From the NCBI GenBank assembly GCA_022036555.1, contig CM039129.1, positions 34,254,051 through 34,318,050 on the forward strand: 64,000 nucleotides of DNA. Reading direction: 5' to 3'. Source of the DNA: Microstegium vimineum. Its lineage: Eukaryota > Streptophyta > Magnoliopsida > Poales > Poaceae. Below the pieces are notes generated by a model, which was given only the letters and a program-made list of their open reading frames with translations, was not told the origin of the DNA and made no database searches. Shown piece after piece: positions 1 through 11,500 of the stretch. Made by a program: the position numbers and the translations under genes. Within the stretch, counting starts at the first letter, position 1, and the number at the start of each line of letters is the position of its first letter.

Positions 1-236
1 TTTCATACTGCATTACCTTCCGCACTTGTCTTTCAATTCATACTAGAATTGTGTAGGAAGTTTTCGCTTTCATTTGACTTGCTACCGTTTTTTTTGCTAG
101 AACACACAAACGGTAGGCACTAGGGGGTTAATTGGCTCTTGCTAGGTTTAATTCTTGTTTAGAAATTAAAAAGAGCCCAATTCACCCCCCCCCCTCTTGG
201 GCATCTTGATCCTTTCAACCTTGTCGCTATCAGCGC
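1..236 (+). mobile_element. Relic of a copia-type LTR 3' end with degenerate primer-binding site
   Basis: The stretch ends in a C-rich run followed by a GGGCATCTTGATCCTTTCA-like end at about 217. That wording is common at the 3' end of grass copia LTRs. A few bases later (222-236) comes GTCGCTATCAGCGCC, which resembles a decayed initiator-tRNA primer site (TGGTATCAGAGC). No gag or pol follows, so this would be a fragment cut off by the window edge on the left and by other insertions on the right. The call rests on recognition of the LTR end only. Confidence 0.35.
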
Positions 237-593
237 CCTTCTCCGTCTCTAGGGTTTCACCATCGGTGGTGGCAAATTTGGTAGTGAGGTAGAAGTGCAT
301 ATTTTTAGAGCATCTACATGCTACCCAAAATAGCTTACCTATTTCTCTATTTAGGTAGCCACACCCATTTTGATAGTACATATACTTTTCCCTCATTTCC
401 AGCAATACTATCAACAGGATACCCAAATCCATTGTGATAGAGAATAACATGTGGGTCGTCCTATATGTCGCCAGAGGACGGCGGTGCTACGGCCACCTCA
501 GAGATCCAGTCGGGGCAACACCATTGCACTGAGATAACACTGTCACGCTAGCAATCGCCATGGTATCGGTAGATCAGCCATGATGTAGACCCC
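237..593. other. Intergenic, no gene seen; possible MITE end
   Basis: No convincing coding signal. A GAGCATCT motif near 308 has an inverted counterpart near 6751-6760 (GGAGATGCTT), on the far side of the CACTA element. The CACTA may therefore have inserted into an older small transposon. The match is short. Confidence 0.3.
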
Positions 594-722
594 CACTAGT
601 AGAAAATAGGGCTCTAACCTAGTCGAAAACGGCCTTTAGTCCCGGTTCCCGAACCGGGCTAAGGATTCGGGACTAAATGTCCCTCCTTTAGTCCTAGTTC
701 GCAGGCCCGGGACTAAAGCCTG

Positions 723-852
723 ACCTTTAGCCCCGGTTGGTAATACCAACCGGGACTAAAGGGTGCATCGCCGTGGCACCAAGGGGGCGCCAGTGGGGCC
801 ACGGCGATGCACCCTTTAGTCCCGGTTGGTATTACCAACCGGGGCTAAAGGT
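723..852. repeat. Long perfect hairpin in CACTA left subterminal region
   Basis: Positions 723-777 and 798-852 are reverse complements over about 55 bp with a loop of about 20 bp. Each arm itself contains smaller palindromes around GGTTGGTAATACCAACC. This is far longer than the usual short subterminal transposase-binding repeats, and a read-through transcript would fold into a long double-stranded stem. Confidence 0.85.
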
Positions 853-1381
853 CCTTTTTTTACTGATTTTGGTATTGTTTATTTTGGTTTTTCAATTAGA
901 TTAGGTATTCATATGTGTATTCTTTGCTGCTAATACATGTATTCGCGCACTTATAATTTAGTTTCAAGCATTAAACACACAATTAAACTATGAAACTCTC
1001 TATATAAATATATTATGGAGCTATATATACATAAGTATAATATATATATACACATAAAATTTACATCATTATCCATTCATATTTGTCTTAGGACACAACC
1101 GGTCTCGCCACTTAAATGGCATACAAATGTTCGTCTTGATTTGGCTTCAATGTTTCGGCCGGGTTGAAATAGAACTCGCCTTCGAGTTTGAGCACTTTTT
1201 GAAGAAGAAATCATGCAAGTGTCTCTTGAATTCCTTTGAGGCAGACGATATCCAACACTTGTCGCTTCAACCATTCATCCTTCAATTTGCATTATAAAGA
1301 AACAAGTGTTAATATACATAAGATTTATTTAATAGCAACAAATAAATAAAATGGATTTATTATATATACATATTACATACT

Positions 1382-2516
1382 TTTAGTTTCTCTGTAAGAG
1401 TTCTTCTTGCATACACCGTGAGGAACTCGCAAACATAGTATCCACATAGATTGTTGCCTTGTAGCTGCCTTAGAACCCACTGTAAGATATGAAAAGTTTA
1501 CTATCGCCATCATATGCACATGTTAAAGCATGCTAAGGTAACAGATTATGAGAGCTAGTAGAACTTACACTTAGTAGGATAGGACCATGAAGTGGCACTT
1601 CCAGATCCGGACGATGTTTCTCAACGAACCAAGCCCAAACCCTACTCAACAATTGGATCATTAATTAATTAACTATTGCAGTGTAGTTAAAGAGCATGAA
1701 TCCATATTTAAAGATCAAAGTTGCCCCTTGATAATGTCTATCATGTCTTGGTAATCTCCCAATGGTTTTCTCAATGAGTCATAGATTACCAATTGACTTC
1801 TGGACATATCGAAGACTATGAGTATCCAGTGAAAATTGCATTTGTTTATAGAGTCAACATATATATATTTATGCTAAATTGAGTAAGTAAGATAAATTGT
1901 GCAAATGATAACAACACTCGCCCAAAGTTGTAGGGGGAAGAGTATATATTTTTTGTTCTTTTGGTTGATCAAGAACCTCCGAATATTCCTCTCCATTTAA
2001 GGTATCCATTGATCGCGGGGAGTGTTTGGATCCGAGAATATGATTGATGAATCAATGAAACCAATCTCCGTGTCTTTTGTATGTTTGAGGTATAACATCA
2101 AGAATCTACATATGTTTGAGGATAGTTAGTTACTATACATATACATATGCTATAGTGAGATTACTAAAAGAAATGATCACTTACAAACAGTAGCAACTGA
2201 TGAGAGATTTGTCTAGAGCATCCATATGGCATAGTTGGTGGAGCTCACTAAACTGAATATATATAATGTCATCGCCCCGGAAGTAATGTTCATCTCTAAT
2301 TTTGACGCAAATCCAGTCATCTGTGCTTTTTCTACATGCCTCCATGTACCACAAGTTTAACGAGCGCAATTGCGTACCAAGTTCCCTGAGGGCCGTAGGG
2401 TTGTACAAACTTCTACCACGTACATAATTTCTCTTCCACTCATCGACTATAGTTGCACTTTCGGTGACTGCATCTTCTGCATTTGGGTCGTGGTTAGACC
2501 AGCTTCTAACAACCAA
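1382..2516 (-). pseudogene. Ulp1-like cysteine protease gene of the CACTA element, C-terminal part
   Basis: Minus-strand blocks translate to parts of the SUMO-protease-like (Ulp1, C48) protein often carried by plant DNA transposons. The first (2516-2181) includes RGDDIIYIQFSELHQLCHMD, the next (about 1850-1750) contains FHWILIVFDMSRSQLVIYDS with the active-site-type histidine, then AWFVEKHRPDLEVPLHGP (about 1640-1590), and last (about 1481-1382) NLCGYYVCEFLTVYARRTL with the candidate catalytic cysteine. The blocks are separated by AT-rich intron-like sequence. No complete model was built, so it may be a multi-exon gene or a decayed one. Known for the family: cleavage of ubiquitin-like conjugates. 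Its role in transposons is unknown. Confidence 0.6.
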
Positions 2517-2749
2517 TCTTGCATACCATCATAATTGAGCGATCCACTTATTTCTTCTAGCACGCTTATGTTTGAACCATATTGATTCCCAACAACTAGC
2601 GGGGGCACTGATTGCTTCGATTGTTCCCCGAGCTGTGGGACACCCTTCCATGCTCATCTCTCTTTATTCTTTGCCTCTTCAATTGACTTGTGGAGAGTGT
2701 GGTAATAGTCCGATAATGAAGAACCCTTACGAGCATCACGTAGCTTTCT

Positions 2750-4694
2750 CTACCGAGCATCCACCCCGTGCCTTAGAGCTAAACAACCAAAAAAGAATGG
2801 CTTTCTAGCTTCTTTCTTTGCTTCTCGGTCGTCCTTCATTTTCTTGAATTGTGCTTCCATATCCAACTTTATGTGAGCGTCTAGTTCTTCGTCAGTCTTC
2901 TCATAGGGAAGTCTCTGAGGAATCTTTGATACTATTTTCTTCTCTGACACATTTATTATATTCTTTATATTGGAGGAAATCCAGATGGGGCCTTGATGCT
3001 GCTTAGACATTCAAACATATATGCTTTCCTTCTCTTCTTTGCTAAGAGTGTAGCTAGCATGCTTTAAATAATGGCGTCCATCTTTTGTCTTCTCTGGATG
3101 CAGGTTGCTCGTTCTTTCATGTCTTGCAAGTCTTGTCATGCTTCAAGTGTATCCTTAGCTTTTCCATACACACCCATGAATCCCAGCAAGTTTACACAAA
3201 GATTCTTTGTCAAGTGCATCGCGTCGATCGCGTGGTGGACCTCTAGGCCATGCCAATAGGGTAGCTCCCAAAATATGGACTTCTTCTTCCACATGGTGTG
3301 TGTGTCCATCAACATCTTTTGGAATTGGTAGAGCTTCTTGTCCCTTTCCAAAGACTACTTGCACATCCTTGACCATATCAAATACATCCTCTCCAGTTCG
3401 GTTGCAAGGCTTGATTCGTTTCTCTGTGTTACCTTTATAATGATTGCCTTTCTTTCTTACTTGGTGATTCATAGGAAGAAAACTATGATGGCCAAGGTAC
3501 ACGACCTTTTGACATTTTTTCAGATATACACAGTCAAGGTCATCAAAACAATGTGTGCATGCATTATATCCCTTGTTTGTCTGTCCTGAAAGATTACTTA
3601 GGGCAGGCCAATCATTGATTGTTATGAACAACAATGCTCGCAGGTTGAGGTGTTCCTGTTTGTACTCATCCCACACATGTACACCTAGTTTCCTTCATAA
3701 AAGCAGGAGTTCCTCAACTAAGGACCTCAGGAAGACATCGATGTCGTTGCTAGGTTGCCTCGGGCCTTGGATGAGCACCGACATCATAATAAACTTCCGC
3801 TTCATGCATAACCATGGAGGAAGGTTGTAGATACATAGAGTAACAGGCCAAGTGCTATGACTACTGCTCTGCTCCCCAAAAGGATTCATACCATCCGTGC
3901 TCAAACCGAACCTTAAGTTTCTTACGTCTTCTGCAAAACTCAGGGAATTCTCTATCAATTGCTCTCCACTAGGACCCATCAGCAGGGTGTCTCAACATGT
4001 TGTCTACCTTACGGTCTTCTTTGTGCCATCGCAACAACTTTGCATGATCCTTGTTTCTGAACAGACGTTTTAGGCGTGGTATTATAGGAGCATACCACAT
4101 CACTTTGGCAGAGATTTTCTTCCTAGGACGCTTTTCGCCCTCAACATCGCCAGGGTCATCTCGCCTGATCTTATACCGCGACACTTTACATATGGTGCAT
4201 TTATCTAAATTCTCATAGTCTTTGCCACGGTACAGGATGCAGTCATTAGGACATGCATGTATCTTCATGATTCTAATCCCAAAGGGCAGACGACCTGTTT
4301 TGCTTCGTACGTAGTGGCAGGCAATTTGTTAGGCTTCGGAAGTATCTTTTTGGATCTTGAGTAATTGCCCAAATGCCTTGTCGGATATGCCATTTTTTGC
4401 CTTCCATTGTAGCAAGTCCAATGTTGTACCCAACTTATTTTGCCCATCTTCGGCGTTCGGGTATAGTGGTTTCTTGTGATCCTCTAGCATGCGGACAAAC
4501 TTAGCTTTCTCTTTGTCACTTTCACAACCTCTTTGTGCATCACGAATGACATCACCAAGAGCATCATCTTCAAAGAGTGTGACTTGTGCCCCTGCCTCTT
4601 CTTCTGCTTCCACCATTGCAATATCATTGAAGTCACCATATTGAGCAATAATGTGGTCAGGGTCCAATTGCTCTTCCTTGTCTTCTTCCATCAT
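2750..4694 (-). pseudogene. TNP2-type CACTA transposase, frameshifted
   Basis: Successive minus-strand reading frames give pieces of the TNP2 transposase family: an acidic N-terminal block (4694-4329), KIHACPNDCILYRGKDYENL (4268-3969), FGLSTDGMNPFGEQ (3979-3695), then a block with ITINDWPALSNLSGQTNKG and ACTHC (3676-3155), and HAIDAMHLTKNLCVNLLGFM in another frame (3351-3136). All are hallmark stretches of TNP2 in the expected order. At least three frame changes separate them, so no single product can be made as the sequence stands. A short C-terminal piece lies at 3010-2750. Confidence 0.8.
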
Positions 4695-4929
4695 AATTCT
4701 GGTTTCTCCATGCTTGGTCTAACAAATATAGTTTGCCATGAAACCAGACTTCAACAAGTGGCGATCCAATGGCATGTCATCGTCTACATTATATGACTCA
4801 AAACATAATTAAATTTCTCATTTTGGTGAAAATGAAATTATAAAAATACCCCAAGTTCTGCATTAAAATAACATGAGAAGGAACACCATCATGTGTCATT
4901 TCCGAGTCACACAAAGACTAATATATGCT

Positions 4930-5445
4930 CTATGAAAGCCTCGACATAACGTATGCAATGATCACTAGCAATATACACAGAAAACCTAAAATGCACTTTA
5001 GTAGCATAATGATCTCCCGACCAATCACAACTAAAGCAGACAGATCATTCGCCTTCTCAACATCAACAGGCTTCTTGAGATGGCTCAGTGCCTCATCAGC
5101 CTTCGTAGCCTCCGCGACATGTTTAACATACTCTTCCTCCCAGTACCAACCGCGGCATCCAGTGCTATCCCACTGAAAATAAAATACAAAATAAGCACTT
5201 TAATCAAAATCATCACGTATATAATAGGTATAAATTAACCATAACCATCAAATGTGACAAAATATATAACTCACATTGCGATATGGACACTTATAGAAGA
5301 TCCGACTGTTGTTGGGACTCGCCTTCCCCACTCGGTACTCTTTCACAGTCTTTTGCATACACTTGTCACAGGTAATGAGAGGGAGGTCTGGCCTTAGTCG
5401 CTTTGGAACCCGATCAGAGGCTGAGTACCCCGAAGCAGTTGTCAT
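4930..5445 (-). CDS. GRF-type zinc-finger protein with C-terminal membrane segment (CACTA cargo)
   Basis: Two exons join in phase: 5445-5275 (57 codons, donor GTGAGT) and 5172-4930 (81 codons with stop), giving 137 aa. Residues about 22-70 match a GRF zinc finger: LPLITCDKC, then NNSRIFYKCPYRN, then WDSTGCRGWYWEEEY, with cysteines at about 26, 29, 53 and 63. A charged, probably helical segment follows, then a hydrophobic C-terminus (IIMLLKCILGFLCILLVIIA) that looks like a membrane anchor. GRF fingers are generally nucleic-acid-binding. The frame is clean although the neighbouring transposase is broken. It lies inside the CACTA ends and upstream of TNP2 on the same strand, so I treat it as cargo. 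Function in the element is not known. Confidence 0.6.
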
Positions 5446-6335
5446 CTACTCTCTATACTCATTTTTCAAACTAGAAATTATAAATTCCTCATTTTCTAAA
5501 CAAAGAAAATAAAACAACTAAAATTTAAATTTCTCTAAAATCATCAAATGTGTCATGTATACAACTAAAGTATTCTAGGTAGCTACCTTTTTCATCTAGA
5601 TATGGAATGTATTTTGAGCTCAAGTGGCATATAAATCAAGAATAATCCACCATAAATTCCTCATATAATCCACAAATTAAATGAATTAATAATATCCTAA
5701 AAACTATATTTCTCTAACTAAACTAAATTAATCTTGAAATGTGGAACATATAATACCCTAAAATCTCTATTAGAAAAAATAAATCTATTTCTATTTTTTC
5801 AACTAATTAAATTAAATAATACACTAGCATCTCTATTTTCAACTAATTAAACCATAAAATGTGGTAGACATAGTAGAAATGAAAGGTGTATACTTAGAAT
5901 ACTAGTTTTAGTTTTTTTCTTCAAAATATTCAAACTATGTCAAGTGAATGAAGCTTAAAATGACAAAGAGATAAAATCATAAAGAAAAATCACATATAGA
6001 CCAAGAAACAACATATGTTGCCGCTAAAACATGAGAGGTTGAAGATAGTAACTTTTCAACGAGTCGATGGAGACGTAGAAGTGATCAAATGAAGCAATGA
6101 CCGAAGAGGAGAAGAAGAACAGTAAAAAACACAACAAGAACACAGTGAAGAAATGGAGCTCTCGGGCTCGGGCTGGGGAGGAAGGAGAGTTCAAACAGGG
6201 GGGACCTTTAGTCTCGGTCCATATCACCAGCCGGGATTGAAGGCCAACAAATAGTCTCGGTGGGTGCCACAAACCGGGACTGACTAAACCTTTAGTCCCG
6301 ATTTGTGGCACCCAACCGGGACTAAAGGTAGACCC

Positions 6336-6400
6336 GGTTGGTAACACCACCCCGGGACTTACCAACCGGGACTAAAAGTCCCGGGGTGGTGTTACCAACC
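6336..6400. repeat. Hairpin in CACTA right subterminal region
   Basis: Positions 6336-6360 and 6376-6400 are perfect 25-bp inverted copies (GGTTGGTAACACCACCCCGG and its complement) with a 15-bp loop. Further GGGACTAAAG motifs lie on both sides between 6200 and 6450. This mirrors the hairpin at the left end of the element. Confidence 0.85.
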
Positions 6401-6540
6401 AGGACTAAAAGTCTCTTTAGTCCCGAACGAAAATTTCACCGGAACTAAAGTTGTTTTGGGGTATCGACGAAAAGTCGGTTCTGTAGTAGTGTCCGAAGAG
6501 AGGGGGGAGGGCATACATGATTGGAGAAAGGGACGAGCGG

Positions 6541-6615
6541 GTGCAACCGAATAAAAATTTAGGTAGTCTGTTTTGGAGGTGCAACCGAATAAAATTTAGG
6601 TAGTCTGTTTTGGCT
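6541..6615. repeat. Tandem duplication, 38-bp unit, two copies
   Basis: GTGCAACCGAATAAA followed by TTTAGGTAGTCTGTTTTGG occurs at 6541 and again at 6579, with a one-base length difference in the A run. It lies just outside the right CACTA end. Confidence 0.85.
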
Positions 6616-6904
6616 CAACAAGAAACGAAGGATGATTTGGATATTAGACAACAAATTTAGGAGCCCTAGAAAGTAGTTTGCTAGAGTGGTTTTTTTTATC
6701 CTCCACTACCTAAATTAGAGATAGAGATATATTTGGAGATAGATAGTGTTGGAGATGCTTTTGGTTTAAATAGTCTGCAGCCGTGTGCAACCAATCATCA
6801 AATCATGCCGTGAGCCTCAGGGGCGGATCTACCTTATAGCATAGGGGTACAGCTGTCCCCTTCCAAAATTTCTGAAAAAAAATCAAATATCTATACTCTT
6901 TAAT

Positions 6905-6908
<4 letters not shown>

Positions 6909-6973
<65 letters not shown>
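6909..6973. repeat. (TA)n microsatellite
   Basis: About 32 uninterrupted TA units. Confidence 0.95.
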
Positions 6974-6976
<3 letters not shown>

Positions 6977-8400
6977 GTTTCTAAATACAATTGTTAAGCT
7001 TACTCAACCCATACAATAGCACCAACTCTCTAAAATTATTGCTTTTTAAAATCGTCACAACTATTTTATCATCGGTTTAGTGATCTAATTATGTCATTTT
7101 TATGTTGATAAACTTTAGTCCATACCCATAATTGAAATCCTAGATCCGCCGCTAGTGAGCAAGCAGGCTGAACCGAGAAGCGAACCAGGCAAGGTATTTG
7201 ATTTCCACGGAACCGCGTCGTCCTACAACGGGACACTAGTAGCCAGGGTCCAAAGGACAAGCCAAATTTTCGGCATTGGTCGGCCGGCGGTAGGTTTTTC
7301 CTTGGGAGGAACGGAATCAGCCGACGACTTGACCACTCGGTCCGGTTACTCAGCTCAACTACTATACTCATGATGTCAAGCGGATGCCCAATCCGATTTT
7401 GCTAAGTTACTAATAAAATAATTTTGCTAAATAAACAAGAGCTGCATGGAAGAACTTCGGGTCACAATTTATAAAGTCCTAGTAAATATACATCTGTGTT
7501 ACAATGGGATATATAACTTTTGACATGTCCTCATAATGAGCTAGTTATTTTTATTAAATTGAATTAGGCTTGCTCCACTAAATCAAATAAATTCAAACCC
7601 CATAATAAATATTAGTGTATTAAAGCATTAATATAGTATAAAAACAATTTAAATTTATAAGCATGAGAATAATACATAAACAATTTAATATAATAAATTT
7701 TTAGTTGAAAAGATATCAAGTATTCATGTTATAGAACACTGTATGAGGGATTTTAATGTGTTTTTTCTTGAATACGTAAAAGTTTTGCATATTATTAAAA
7801 AGAAGAATTTAAACATACTGACAACACGTTTCTATCGAGCGTCGAAAGAGACAACCTAAAATAATCGTAGCTAGACCATCCTAGCAAAATACCTCTAGTT
7901 TCGATATTATAGTTTTAATGCGTTACACATAGTATACGATGACACAATGAATAATGAAATATTATTATGGTATACGTAACCAATTTAATGTATATTATTT
8001 TAAATATTGTTACAAAAAAATTGTTCTAGCAGCTATATACATGCTAATGCCCCTTTGGAATGTAGTAGAATTTTTTCTGTTTCCTATTTTAAAACTAGAT
8101 TGATTCTTGTGAATGTCCTCTCCTGCAGAATTTTTGCGTTCCAAATGACCTTAACTCTAGAATTTATTTATTTTATAAAAAATAGAGTTCCATTGCCGCA
8201 AGATTCAGGTGATCTTTTCTGGCTTCCAGGTGGGGCCAGCTCGAACGGTCGTGGTGCCAGGAAAGAGTTCCAATACTCTGACACTTGAGTTCAGTGTTCA
8301 GTTGCGACTTTGCGAGGTGTGAGACACGGCTTCGGAGCCACCACCGATGGAGCGGGGAAAACTACGCTAAGTTTCCCCATTTGTGTTTCGAATCCCTCCC
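6974..8400. other. AT-rich intergenic region upstream of the first CBP60 gene
   Basis: No supported gene. Small open frames here show no codon-like composition. GTCCCCTTCC/CTAGATCCGCC text at 6850 and 7140 is a common transposon-flank motif. The last ~110 bases are GC-richer and lead into the TATA box. Confidence 0.5.
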
Positions 8401-8407
8401 TATAAAT
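8401..8407 (+). promoter_or_regulatory. TATA box of the first CBP60 gene
   Basis: TATAAAT lies 116 bp upstream of the chosen ATG in a GC-richer context. It is the only good TATA-like site near the first exon. Transcription would start near 8430, giving a short leader. Confidence 0.55.
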
Positions 8408-8516
8408 GTGCTCCATGGGAACTGCCGTGCAGTTGCAGACTGCAGAGCAGGCGAGAGCAGAGAGCACCACCACCACGACGCTTCAAGTGGCGGAGCAGAG
8501 CTGCAGCTAGCGTCCG

Positions 8517-11500
8517 ATGCCGCCGAAGCGGCGGCGGGAGGGGAGTGGTGGGTCCGGCAGCGGCGGCGGGGGAGGAGCAGGAGCAGGAGTTGGTGCTGGT
8601 GCTGGTGGCAGAGGCGGAAGGCGGTCAACGCAACCGCCTCCGCCGCCGCCTCGTGCGCCGGCGCTAAACAGGCGATGCCGCTCGTTCGACCTGTCAGTAA
8701 ATAGCCTCTTTTTTTCTATAATATTCTTTCTTTTACCTGTCACAAAATTTCCTTTTTTTCTAATATTCTTCCTTGGCTATTATACATTTATACCTGTTGG
8801 AGATATAAGAGTTACATTCATATCTGTTCACCACCTTTAATCTTTTGATCCCAGTACTTTGCAATGTTTTTTTTTATTTCTGTATGTAGGACAATTTCTT
8901 AAATGCAAGGTAGAATCTTGAGCCAGTTTCGTATGTGTGTATATTTTGCAGTGAGATTAGGGGCTGCAGGCACATCCAAGAACTCACCAACAGGGTGGAG
9001 GCGATAGAGACCGCCATTAGCCAGGTAATCATATTCATATGAACGTTACCTAACCGCTGGATTATTGCTCTTGTACTCCCTTCTTAAAGGTGGGACCCGG
9101 CTGGCCCAAGGCGAGGATTCCTCAGTAGCTAGCCAAACCAACTCAAATTTTCTCCTTTTCGTTTTACAGATACCGGAAGAGCTCAAAAAAGTACTTTCGG
9201 TCCATTTCAACAATATTCCTGGGTAATTTTAACATCATAAGCTTTCACAACCTGTGTTGTTAGACTCATGAACTGGAAACCTTATCTGAATCGCACGTTC
9301 ATTGAATCTGCAGAGCAAGAATTGAAAAGAACCTGTCTCCAACCTACAAACTCATTTTCATGAATAGCTTGAGTGATGAAATATTTACAAAAAGGGATGT
9401 CCGTGCAGTGGATGGGGGTCAAATCAAGGTTAAAATGGTTGTAAGCAATCAGCAGGATAACAATTGTTCCCGTCTTCTTTGCTCCAATCTCAAGATTGTA
9501 GTTCTCGATGGTGACTTCAATGCGGATAATCGGGAGGGTTGGACGCCTGACGAGTTTGACGACCACATAGTGCGTCCACGTGACAAAGTTGGGGCGGTGC
9601 TTACGGGAAAGCTCGATGTTAAACTGAAAGATGGTGAGGCTTGTCTCCATGACATTACTTTCATTGATAACTCCAGCTTCACAAGGAGTCGAAAGTTCAG
9701 GCTTGGGGTAAAGCTTCTGGATGATCTTGGTGAGCGAGTTCAAGAAGGTGTAACTGAACCTTTCACTGTTAAGGACCGCCGAGGAGAAGGTAATCTTTAA
9801 CTGAGTTTGAAATTTGTACCTTCAATTTTGTACTTTTAAAATTCAAAACATGGATCCATATGTTTCTTACATTTACAGGTTACAGAAAGCTTGAAATTCC
9901 AAGGTTAGATGATAAAGTATGGCGCCTGAAAAAGATTAGAAAAGGTGGTGTCTTCCATGAGGCATTGGAAGCTAATGGAATTTCTTCAGTGGAGGACTTA
10001 ATGAAGTTGTATTATAAGGATGAGAAAGCTCTGCGCAATGTAAGAAAAAAGTCTTGTTCATACCTTTCCTCATGGTTCGATCTTGATCGTTGTCAGTTGT
10101 CACAGGCTATTTTTTTATATATGTCTAGATTCTCAGTAATGCGTCACCGTTTGCCTGGAAAGCTATTATTGACCATGCTAAGAAGTGCGATCCTGGGAGA
10201 TCACTTTACTCTCACTTAATTGAAGACAAGAACATTAGGGTGTACATCAATTCTCTGGGTCAGATTGTTGGAGCAACAATAGCTGGTCAATATTATGCTT
10301 TTGGTGATCTTGATACGCTCAGGAAGGTACTTTTTTTCTGATATTCATAGTGATATCCACTATAAGCACATTCATGCTCAGATATTTCTTCACATACTAT
10401 CAGTGCAATTCACATCAAATAAGTACATTAGCAAAAAGTTTTCTTTTTCTTTTGAGGCATATAATTTCCTTTTGTTGTTTTATGAAATAAGCAGCATGAA
10501 AATGAAGTAAATCTTTGTTTTTATTGGTAAAGCATTTTTAACAAGTGAAGAAAATAGATGCCACAACATATTGAGTGGCTGAAGAATTAAATCTAAATTG
10601 TCATTCACATCAATGTATATACATGGAGAGGTCCTGAAGTTGCAGAATAAAGTGTTATGAAAAAAAATAGATAGGAAAATTTAAGTTTTGCTTAGAGCAA
10701 CTCCAACAGTTTGGCATTTAGACTTGGCATATCTAATTTTGCCAAAAAAACTAAAAAATTGGTGACCAACAGTTTGGCATTTGGGCTTGGTATTTTTGCC
10801 AAAGTTGCAAATAAGAGTCCGCACTTGGCAATTTGGAGACCGTGAAAAGGGGGAGGTAATTTTTTTCCTTCTTTTTTTCACGGCTGAACACTGGGCGGCG
10901 GGGGGGGGGGGGGGGGGGGGGGGGTTCCTTCTTTTTTTTTTCCGTTTTTGCCAAGTCATTATGAGGAACTGTTGGAGATTGCATATTTTTTGCTTTGGCA
11001 TATCTATTTCAGAGTTGGCAAATTCTATGTTTTGCCAAACCAAAATTGTCAAACTGTTGGAGTTGCTCTTATTGCTATGAAAAAAAATCTGGGAAACACT
11101 GTGCAAAGTTACTATGTTTATTATACCTTTGCAGGCCCAGTTGAAAGAATTAAGCAAGGATGCATATAAAAGTATAACCTACCGTCATCATGATTATGAA
11201 ATGTATAATGGCCAGCCAAGACCAATTAACTGCAGCACACTCCAGGAATCTATCATTCCTGGGCATAAGCCTACTGAACCTGATGGTGAAGACTTGTTAA
11301 ACTGTATATATTTTCCTTGTTTCAGTCAAAATTGTTTGTTGAAATGAAAGCTTTAGTGTTTCCAGATCAAACTATTCATGAAGCAGATGAGCAAGGAACT
11401 TCAAAGGTCAATGGATTTTCTGGTACTCTCTCCCAGCAGTGTATATTTGGAAGGATTGGATCTGTGCGAGTGAGGACCATATCTTCTGTACCAGAAAACA

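Larger units (their letters stand above)
594..6491 (-). mobile_element. CACTA (En/Spm-type) DNA transposon with cargo genes
   Basis: The left end reads CACTAGTAGAAAA and the right end, read on the opposite strand, CACTACTACAGAA, so both termini begin with CACTA. Both subterminal regions carry many copies of CTTTAGTCCCGGTTGGT and its complement, the usual subterminal repeats of grass CACTA elements. Flanking trinucleotides are CCC and TCC, so the expected 3-bp target duplication has one mismatch. Reading from the right end, the minus strand carries a GRF-type zinc-finger gene (5445-4930), a broken TNP2 transposase (4694-2750) and an Ulp1-like protease gene (2516-1382). The transposase is frameshifted, so the element is probably not autonomous now. 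Confidence 0.85.

Noticed and set aside
8048..8150. Possible small MITE with CCCTTTGGAATG and CGTTCCAAATGACC ends
   Set aside because: The inverted ends are short and imperfect and no target duplication fits.
8285..8743. Several overlapping open frames on both strands over the first CBP60 exon
   Set aside because: They are shadows of the GC-rich, Gly/Pro-coding first exon. Only the frame starting at 8517 carries on through conserved splice sites.
11317..11365. Acceptor at 11327 as the start of CBP60 exon 8
   Set aside because: With any phase-compatible donor it brings a TGA within a few codons. The acceptor at 11365 keeps the frame and parallels the second copy.
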